A DNA stretch of 64,000 nucleotides from Pseudomonas sp. B21-040 (GTDB taxonomy: Bacteria; Pseudomonadota; Gammaproteobacteria; Pseudomonadales; Pseudomonadaceae): the NCBI RefSeq assembly GCF_024748695.1, contig NZ_CP087176.1, positions 1 through 64,000 on the forward strand, written 5' to 3'. Made by a program: the position numbers and the translations under genes. The notes under the pieces were generated by a model. The model saw only the letters and a list, made by a program, of their open reading frames with translations. It was not told the origin of the DNA and ran no database searches. Below, in pieces: positions 58,453-64,000 of this stretch; position 1 is the stretch's first letter; each line of letters opens with the position of its first letter.

Positions 58453-58495
58453 AAAAAAAACCCCGGACTTCTATGGGGAGGGGGAAGTTCCGGGG
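58453..58495 (-). terminator. ErsA terminator
   Basis: On the minus strand CCCCGGA pairs with TCCGGGG (58489-58495 and 58461-58467), extended by CTT/AAG with one bulged base, and is followed by T8 (58453-58460). It overlaps the 3' end of the sRNA and lies just after engB, so it may also act on that gene's readthrough. Confidence 0.85.
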
Positions 58496-58583
58496 TCCAA
58501 GTTCCGGACCGCTAGGGCGGGGTCCAGATATCTGCCAACACTTAACACAACATAGGAGCATCGAAGGGCTTCACCAGCCATTC
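58453..58583 (-). ncRNA. ersA: ErsA-type small RNA (Spot 42 position)
   Basis: It lies between engB and polA, where P. aeruginosa encodes the 132-nt envelope-stress sRNA ErsA and enterobacteria encode Spot 42. On the minus strand an AlgU-type promoter (GAACTT-N16-TCAGA) precedes a predicted start near 58583. A 5' hairpin (GAATGGCTGG and following) and a single-stranded central region TGTTGTGTTAAGTGTTGG follow. The RNA ends in a hairpin plus T8, giving about 131 nt. The identification rests on position, promoter, length and terminator, not on a search. Confidence 0.88.
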
Positions 58584-58589
58584 AGTTAC

Positions 58590-58616
58590 TCTGAGTGGTG
58601 GTTGATGGATAAGTTC
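58590..58616 (-). promoter_or_regulatory. AlgU (sigma-22)-type promoter of ErsA
   Basis: Minus-strand -35 GAACTT (58611-58616), 16-base spacer, -10 TCAGA (58590-58594), matching the GAACTT-N16/17-TCTGA pattern of AlgU promoters. A second GAACTT lies 11 bases upstream (58622-58627) but would give a 27-base spacer and is probably not used. Confidence 0.78.
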
Positions 58617-58728
58617 CGAAGAAGTTCCAAACCCATTAGAAATAAGCCCCAGCATTTTTCGAAATAAGGCTCCTGGCCTTTTTCTGCCGCGGCGCCTATG
58701 CCGCAGCAGAAAACGCCTTTCAGACGGC

Positions 58729-61500
58729 TCAGTGAGCCTCATCCCAGTTATTTCCGACCCCAACCTCTACCAGTAGCGGCACATCCAGCTTCGCCGCGTC
58801 GCTCATGTGGATGCGAATTTCCTCACGCACCTGATCGACCAGATCTTCACGCACCTCCAGCACCAATTCATCGTGCACCTGCAAAATGACTTTGGCGTCG
58901 AGGCCTGACGAGGTCAGCCAGTTGTCCACGGCTACCATGGCTTTCTTGATGATGTCGGCCGCCGTGCCTTGCATCGGGGCATTGATCGCCGTGCGTTCGG
59001 CGCCTTTGCGCAGGGCCGGGTTTTTCGCGTTGATTTCCGGCAGGTACAGACGACGACCGAAGATCGTCTCCACGAAACCTTGCTCGGCCGCCTGGGCGCG
59101 AGTGCGTTCCATGTATTGCAGCACGCCTGGGTAACGGGCGAAGTAGCGATCGATGTACGCCTGAGACTGTTTGCGATCTACACCGATCTGCTTGGCCAGG
59201 CCAAACGCGCTCATGCCGTAGATCAAGCCGAAGTTGATCGCCTTGGCGCTGCGACGTTGATCAGTGGTCACGTCCGCCAGTTCAACGCCGAAGACTTCGG
59301 CGGCGGTGGCCTTGTGCACGTCCAGATTATTGCGGAAGGCATGCAGCAGGCCTTCGTCTTTGGCCAGGTGGGCCATGATTCGCAGTTCGATCTGCGAATA
59401 GTCCGCCGCCAGTAGCTTGTAGCCGGTTGGTGCAACAAACGCCTGACGAATTCGACGCCCTTCGGCGGTACGGATCGGAATGTTTTGCAGGTTGGGATCG
59501 CTGGACGACAAGCGCCCGGTCGCGGCCACGGCCTGGTGATAAGAGGTGTGAATCCGCCCTGTGCGCGGGTTGATCTGCTCCGGCAGACGATCGGTGTAGG
59601 TGCTTTTCAGCTTGCTCATCGAGCGGTATTGCATCAGCACTTTGGGCAGCGGGAAATCCTGCTCGGCCAGTTCTGCCAATACGGCTTCGGCGGTGGAGGC
59701 CTGGCCCTTGGCCGTTTTACTGAGGACCGGCAGGCCGAGTTTTTCGTACAGGATCACGCCCAATTGCTTCGGTGAACCGAGGTTGAATTCCTCGCCGGCG
59801 ATGGCAAACGCCTCACGCTCGAGAGCGACCATTTTCTCGCCCAGTTCAACACTTTGGATACCCAGCAGGTTGGCGTCGACCAGCGCGCCCTGGCGCTCGA
59901 TCCGTGCCAGCACGGGCACCAGCGGCATTTCGATTTCGCTCAGGACTTTGCTCAGGCTCGGGATGGCATTGAGTTTTTCTTGCAGGGTTTGATGCAGGCG
60001 CAGCGTCACATCGGCGTCTTCGGCGGCGTAAGGGCCGGCCAGTTCCAGAGAGATCTGGTCAAACGTCAGCTGCTTGGCACCTTTGCCGGCGATGTCCTGA
60101 AAACTGGTGGTGGTGTGATTCAGGTACTTGAGCGCCAGGCTGTCCATGTCGTGACGGGTCGCCGTGGAGTCCAGTACGTAGGATTCGAGCATGGTGTCGA
60201 ACGCGATGCCCCGCACGGTAATGCCGCAGTCCTGATCGCCGCCGATGGCGCAGTTGGCGAGGATGTTCATGTCGAACTTGGCGTGCTGGCCAACCTTGAG
60301 CTTGTTCGGGTCTTCCAGCATCGGTTTCAGCGCGCGAAGCACGGTGTCGCGGTCCAGTTGATCCGGCACACCCATGTAGGAATGGGTCAACGGAATGTAG
60401 GCCGCTTCGTTGGCTTGTACAGCGAACGACAGGCCAACCAGTTGCGCCTGCTGCGCATCGATGCCGGTGGTTTCGGTGTCGAAGGCGATCAGCTTGGCGT
60501 CGTTGAGCTTTTTCAGCCACAGGTCGAAAACCGCCTGGGTGAGGATCGTCGTGTATTTGAGTTCTGTCTCGGCGGCAACTTCTTCAGCCACCGGAGCGGT
60601 GACTTCCTGCCCGGAACGCTTGGCGTCGCGCTGGTTGTCTTCGAACCAGCTCTTGAACTCCAGCAGGGTGTAGAGCTCGGCGAGTTTGTCGTGATCCGGT
60701 TTGCCCATTTGCAGGTCATCAAGGCCGATGTCCAGCGGTACGTCGATCTTGATGGTTGCCAGTTGATAGGAGAGAAACGCCATCTCCTTGTGTTCTTCGA
60801 GCTTGGCCGGCAGGGTTTTGGCCCCGCGAATCGGTAGGGTCGGGACGATATCGAGCTGCGCATACAGCTCGGTCAGGCCGCCATTCACGCCCACCAACAG
60901 GCCGGAAGCGGTCTTCGGGCCAATACCCGGAACGCCCGGGATGTTGTCGGAAGAGTCGCCCATCAATGCCAGGTAATCGATGATCTGCTCGGGAGCGACG
61001 CCGAATTTCTCCTTCACGCCCTCCACGTCCATGCTGCTACCGGTCATGGTATTGACCAAGGTAATGTGGCCATCGACCAGTTGCGCCATGTCCTTGTCGC
61101 CGGTGGAGATGATCACCGGGCGATCGGCCGCTGCGCTGCTGCGCGCCAGGGTGCCGATCACGTCATCGGCCTCGACGCCTTCGACGCACAACAGTGGGAA
61201 GCCCAGGGCGATCACGCTCTGGTGCAGCGGCTCGATTTGCACGCGCATGTCGTCGGGCATGCTTGGACGATTAGCCTTGTATTCGGCGTACATGTCATCG
61301 CGAAACGTCCCACCCTTGGCATCGAACACCACGGCGAACGGACTGTCCGGGTATTGCTTGCGCAGGCTCTTGAGCATGTTCAATACGCCCTTGACCGCTC
61401 CGGTCGGCAGGCCTTTGGACGTGGTCAGCGGTGGCAGCGCGTGAAAGGCGCGGTACAGGTAAGAAGAACCGTCCACCAGGACGAGGGGGGCTTGGCTCAT
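58729..61500 (-). CDS. polA: DNA polymerase I
   Basis: Repair and lagging-strand polymerase, 923 aa from ATG 61500 (MSQAPLVLVDGSS). Three domains are seen: 5' nuclease (about 1-290), 3'-5' exonuclease with FDTETTGID intact (about 330-510) and polymerase with DYSQIELRIMAHLAKD, the O-helix region RSAKAINFGLIYG and QVHDELVLEV. An in-frame ATG 12 bases upstream lacks support. A hairpin (TTTTCTGCTGCGGC/GCCGCGGCAGAAAA) lies 17 bases past the stop. Confidence 0.98.
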   Translation of the reverse strand: MSQAPLVLVDGSSYLYRAFHALPPLTTSKGLPTGAVKGVLNMLKSLRKQYPDSPFAVVFDAKGGTFRDDMYAEYKANRPSMPDDMRVQIEPLHQSVIALGFPLLCVEGVEADDVIGTLARSSAAADRPVIISTGDKDMAQLVDGHITLVNTMTGSSMDVEGVKEKFGVAPEQIIDYLALMGDSSDNIPGVPGIGPKTASGLLVGVNGGLTELYAQLDIVPTLPIRGAKTLPAKLEEHKEMAFLSYQLATIKIDVPLDIGLDDLQMGKPDHDKLAELYTLLEFKSWFEDNQRDAKRSGQEVTAPVAEEVAAETELKYTTILTQAVFDLWLKKLNDAKLIAFDTETTGIDAQQAQLVGLSFAVQANEAAYIPLTHSYMGVPDQLDRDTVLRALKPMLEDPNKLKVGQHAKFDMNILANCAIGGDQDCGITVRGIAFDTMLESYVLDSTATRHDMDSLALKYLNHTTTSFQDIAGKGAKQLTFDQISLELAGPYAAEDADVTLRLHQTLQEKLNAIPSLSKVLSEIEMPLVPVLARIERQGALVDANLLGIQSVELGEKMVALEREAFAIAGEEFNLGSPKQLGVILYEKLGLPVLSKTAKGQASTAEAVLAELAEQDFPLPKVLMQYRSMSKLKSTYTDRLPEQINPRTGRIHTSYHQAVAATGRLSSSDPNLQNIPIRTAEGRRIRQAFVAPTGYKLLAADYSQIELRIMAHLAKDEGLLHAFRNNLDVHKATAAEVFGVELADVTTDQRRSAKAINFGLIYGMSAFGLAKQIGVDRKQSQAYIDRYFARYPGVLQYMERTRAQAAEQGFVETIFGRRLYLPEINAKNPALRKGAERTAINAPMQGTAADIIKKAMVAVDNWLTSSGLDAKVILQVHDELVLEVREDLVDQVREEIRIHMSDAAKLDVPLLVEVGVGNNWDEAH

Positions 61501-61574
61501 GAGCAGGATCAACCTTTTCGGCGGGTCCGGCGCTAGAATAGCGGGACCGTTGACGACAAAGGGACAAGGTTATC

Positions 61575-61865
61575 ATGCGCACACTAAATCGCCTGTTGCT
61601 GGCTGGCTTGTTTGCAATCACACCGATAGCCGTCATGGCGGCGGACGATGCGCCGACACCGGAACCGGAAGTGACCATCCACACGGAAGGGGACAAGGTC
61701 ATCCAGGAGTACCGTCAAAACGGTTTCCTGTACGCGATCAAGGTCACGCCGAAGGGCGCGCCGCCGTATTTTCTGGTACGCGCCGATGGAACAGATGCAA
61801 ACTTCATCCGCTCGGATCAGCCGGATATGCTGATTCCGTCGTGGAAAATCTTTGAGTGGAAGTAG
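61575..61865 (+). CDS. DUF2782 periplasmic protein
   Basis: A 96-aa secreted protein of unknown role, with signal peptide MRTLNRLLLAGLFAITPIAVMA. The body begins ADDAPTPEPEVTIHTEGD and ends IPSWKIFEWK, as expected for DUF2782. It sits between polA (divergent) and thrB, as in P. aeruginosa. Confidence 0.9.
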   Translation: MRTLNRLLLAGLFAITPIAVMAADDAPTPEPEVTIHTEGDKVIQEYRQNGFLYAIKVTPKGAPPYFLVRADGTDANFIRSDQPDMLIPSWKIFEWK

Positions 61866-61922
61866 TTTCTTAATTTCAATCGGCGCTGGCTCACGAGCGG
61901 CGCCCGTACTGGCAGTTTAAAC

Positions 61923-62873
61923 ATGTCTGTGTTCACCCCCCTGGCTCGGCCCGAGCTGGAAGCTTTTCTCGCCCCTTATGGCCTCGGCCGCCTGCTTGAT
62001 TTCCAGGGGATTGCTGCCGGTAGCGAAAACACCAATTTCTTTATCAGCCTGGAGCAGGGCGAGTTCGTCCTGACTCTGGTCGAGCGCGGTCCGGTTGATG
62101 AAATGCCGTTTTTCATCGAACTGCTCGACGTTCTGCATGAAGCTGATTTGCCGGTGCCTTACGCGCTGCGTACCACCGACGGCATTGCCTTGCGTGAATT
62201 GGCTGGCAAGCCTGCGCTGCTGCAGCCGCGCCTGGCCGGCAAGCACATCAAGCAAGCCAACGCACAACATTGCGCGCAGGTCGGTGAACTGCTCGGCCAT
62301 CTGCACCTGGCCACCCAGGCCAACATGATCAAGCGCAAAACCGATCGTGGCCTGGACTGGATGCTGGAGGAGGGCACGCAGTTTCTCTCTCATCTGGATG
62401 CCGAACAGCGTGAACTGCTGCAGCGGGCGCTGGACGAAATCACACAGCAGAAAGAGAAAATTCTGGCGCTGCCGCGGGCCAATATCCATGCAGACCTGTT
62501 CCGCGACAACGCGATGTTCGAAGGCACGCACCTGACCGGGTTGATCGACTTCTACAACGCTTGTTCCGGGCCGATGCTCTACGACGTGGCGATTGCCTTG
62601 AACGACTGGTGTTCCAATGAGGGCGGTTTGATCGACGGGCCAAGGGCGAGGGCATTGCTGGGGGCTTATGCGGCGTTGCGCCCGTTTACAGCGGCCGAGG
62701 CCGAGTTGTGGCCGACGATGCTGCGCGTGGCGTGCGTGCGGTTCTGGTTGTCACGGTTGATTGCCGCAGAGTCTTTCGCCGGGCAGGACGTGCTGATTCA
62801 CGATCCGATGGAGTTTCAATTGCGCTTGGCGCAGCGGCAGAAAGTCAGCACACCGCTTCCTTTCGCCCTTTAA
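61923..62873 (+). CDS. thrB: Homoserine kinase (APH-fold type)
   Basis: Phosphorylates homoserine in threonine synthesis, 316 aa. It belongs to the aminoglycoside-phosphotransferase-fold ThrB of pseudomonads, unlike the GHMP-type enzyme of E. coli. The catalytic loop NIHADLFRDNAMF and metal motif LIDFYNACSG are present, and the N terminus begins MSVFTPLARPELEAFL. A REPIN follows its stop. Confidence 0.94.
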   Translation: MSVFTPLARPELEAFLAPYGLGRLLDFQGIAAGSENTNFFISLEQGEFVLTLVERGPVDEMPFFIELLDVLHEADLPVPYALRTTDGIALRELAGKPALLQPRLAGKHIKQANAQHCAQVGELLGHLHLATQANMIKRKTDRGLDWMLEEGTQFLSHLDAEQRELLQRALDEITQQKEKILALPRANIHADLFRDNAMFEGTHLTGLIDFYNACSGPMLYDVAIALNDWCSNEGGLIDGPRARALLGAYAALRPFTAAEAELWPTMLRVACVRFWLSRLIAAESFAGQDVLIHDPMEFQLRLAQRQKVSTPLPFAL

Positions 62874-62877
62874 AAGC

Positions 62878-62970
62878 TTCGCGAGCAAGCCCGCTCCCAC
62901 ATTGGAACTGCGCCAGCCACAGAATTTGTGTGCACAGGAGATCCAATGTGGGAGCGGGCTTGCTCGCGAA
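62878..62970. repeat. REPIN, TTCGCGAGCAAGCCCGCTCCCAC type
   Basis: The outer arms TTCGCGAGCAAGCCCGCTCC and GGAGCGGGCTTGCTCGCGAA are perfect inverted copies, continuing inward as CACATTGGA/TCCAATGTG. It lies between the convergent genes thrB and znuA. Confidence 0.93.
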
Positions 62971-62993
62971 TGGGGGCGACACAAATGTCCGGG

Positions 62994-63923
62994 TTACAAC
63001 GACTCCAGGCACCCCGCCAAATCATTCCCCAACTTCTCCAGCACCTGCTCATATCCTTGTGCAGTCGCGGGTGTGTATCCGCCCAGCGCATCCAGTTCCG
63101 CCAGCTTCACTGGCAACCCGGCCACCAACGTTTCCGCCAGGCGCGGACGCAACGGCGGTTCACTGAACACGCAAGTCTTGCCGACTTCCTGCAATCGCGC
63201 GCGCATTGTCGCGACGTGCTGGGCGCCCGGCTGTACTTCGGCAGCGACGCTGAATACGCCAGTGTGCTTGAGGCCGTAAGCGTCTTCGAAGTAGTCGAAC
63301 GCTTCATGGAATACGAAATACGGCTTGCCCGCGATCCCCGCCAGTCGCGCCTTCAAGCGCAGGTCCAGCGCATCCAGTCGCTCGTCGAACGCTTTCAGGT
63401 TGCTTTGATAACGCGCCGCATTGGCCGGATCGGCAGCACTCAGGTCGGCGGCCATTTTTGTGGCGATCACGCGAGCATTGACCGGTGATAACCACAAATG
63501 CGCATCCAGCGTGCCTGGGCGGTGATCGTGGTCATGTTCGTCGGCATCTTCGGCGTGAGATTGGCTATCTTCGGCGAAATGTCGAAGATTAAGCCCAGGC
63601 AAATCCTGCACGGCGACGCTCGGCAGCGTACGACCGTTAAGCACGCGCGGCAGGAAGCCTTCCATGTCCGGCCCGATCCAGTAAAGCAGATCGACCGATT
63701 GCACCTTCCGTACGTCGGAAGGACGCAAGGCATAGTTGTGCGGCGAAGCCCCTGGCGGTAGCAACACTTCCGGAATTGCCAAGCCATCCTGCACCGCAGC
63801 GGCAATCAGCTGCAGGGGTTTGATGCTGGTGAGGACTTTGACCTCGGCGTGCGCCGAACCGATCAGCAAAAAACTTGCGACAAATGCGACAAAGATAGAA
63901 AAAAGTCGGGACACGATGACCAC
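62994..63923 (-). CDS. znuA: Zinc ABC transporter substrate-binding protein ZnuA
   Basis: Periplasmic zinc-binding protein, 309 aa. The signal peptide is RLFSIFVAFVASFLLIGSAHA. A His/Asp-rich loop (SQSHAEDADEHDHDHRPG, about residues 120-137) is characteristic of ZnuA, and His ligands are in ASPHNYALRPSD, LDAHLWLSP and YFVFHEAFDYFE. It is divergent from zur, the usual znuA-zur arrangement, and is expected to be repressed by zinc-bound Zur. Confidence 0.94.
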   Translation of the reverse strand: MVIVSRLFSIFVAFVASFLLIGSAHAEVKVLTSIKPLQLIAAAVQDGLAIPEVLLPPGASPHNYALRPSDVRKVQSVDLLYWIGPDMEGFLPRVLNGRTLPSVAVQDLPGLNLRHFAEDSQSHAEDADEHDHDHRPGTLDAHLWLSPVNARVIATKMAADLSAADPANAARYQSNLKAFDERLDALDLRLKARLAGIAGKPYFVFHEAFDYFEDAYGLKHTGVFSVAAEVQPGAQHVATMRARLQEVGKTCVFSEPPLRPRLAETLVAGLPVKLAELDALGGYTPATAQGYEQVLEKLGNDLAGCLESL

Positions 63924-63941
63924 TCGAAGAGGCGAGAACGG

Positions 63942-63954
63942 GTAACATAATAAC
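63942..63954. promoter_or_regulatory. Candidate Zur box between znuA and zur
   Basis: GTAACATAATAAC, within the 57-base divergent spacer, resembles the AT-rich GTTATANNATAAC-type Zur operator. Its dyad symmetry is imperfect. Location between znuA and zur is the main support. Confidence 0.55.
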
Positions 63955-63980
63955 GTCTCTCACAAAACTCGTCGCCGCTC

Positions 63981-64000
63981 ATGCCTAAAACACCGATTGC
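63981..64000 (+). CDS. zur: Zinc uptake regulator Zur (first codons only, truncated by the window end)
   Basis: The last 20 bases open with ATGCCTAAAACACCGATT (MPKTPI), as in Pseudomonas Zur/Fur-family proteins, divergent from znuA. Only six complete codons are visible, so the call rests on the start sequence and on synteny. Confidence 0.6.

Overview
This window is a stretch of a Pseudomonas chromosome, most likely from the P. fluorescens complex, that begins exactly on the GTG start codon of dnaA. The evidence is the dnaA-dnaN-recF-gyrB order, the plsC-gmhB-glyS-glyQ-tag-htrB1 and def-fmt-rsmB-trkA blocks, the algB-kinB-ampDh2 and dsbA-cc4-engB-polA blocks, high GC, and many Pseudomonas-type REP palindromes. 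The genus call is firm. The species-group call is inference from gene content and repeat type. The classical oriC (rpmH-dnaA interval) would lie just left of base 1 and is not visible. No rRNA, tRNA, CRISPR or prophage was seen.

Layout. Bases 1-6.2 kb: replication genes. 6.5-23.5 kb: housekeeping (phospholipid and lipid A acylation, heptose and LPS precursor, glycyl-tRNA synthetase, 3-methyladenine repair, K+ uptake, initiator tRNA formylation and deformylation, 16S rRNA methylation, DprA, t6A synthesis, quinone reductase, haem and shikimate enzymes). 23.6-29 kb: a SulP anion transporter, then a choline-sulfate module (choline-binding protein, choline sulfatase, divergent LysR regulator). 28.8-32.8 kb: small metabolic genes, a CitMHS citrate transporter and a TerC membrane protein. 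32.8-34.4 kb: an intact IS1182-family element inserted in the UUCG loop of the terC terminator. 34.6-39 kb: Na/Pi symporter, M16 peptidase, DUF5924 protein. 39-42.5 kb: a four-gene MCE (Mla/Pqi-like) lipid-transport operon. 42.6-45.4 kb: a nucleoside-gate membrane protein and GltP. 45.4-47.2 kb: mostly non-coding, with one small DUF1328 gene and one small membrane protein gene. 47.2-55.8 kb: AlgB/KinB, an EAL protein, AmpDh2, a GGDEF protein and an EEP-family hydrolase. 55.8-61.5 kb: DsbA, cytochromes c4 and c5, EngB, an ErsA-type sRNA and PolA. 61.5-64 kb: DUF2782, ThrB, ZnuA and the first codons of zur.

Functional themes. Envelope homeostasis recurs: acyltransferases, MCE transport, AmpDh2, DsbA, AlgB/KinB and an AlgU-type promoter for ErsA. 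Cyclic-di-GMP signalling is represented by PilZ, EAL and GGDEF proteins. Choline sulfate appears to be handled by a regulated import and hydrolysis module.

The most striking pattern not explained by genes is a set of 15 perfect DnaA-box 9-mers (TTATCCACA on either strand), all within the first 28.7 kb and none in the following 35 kb. This was counted by eye. Other highlights are the IS insertion into a terminator tetraloop, the ErsA homologue, an 858-base non-coding interval dense in inverted repeats, and eight REP/REPIN sites.
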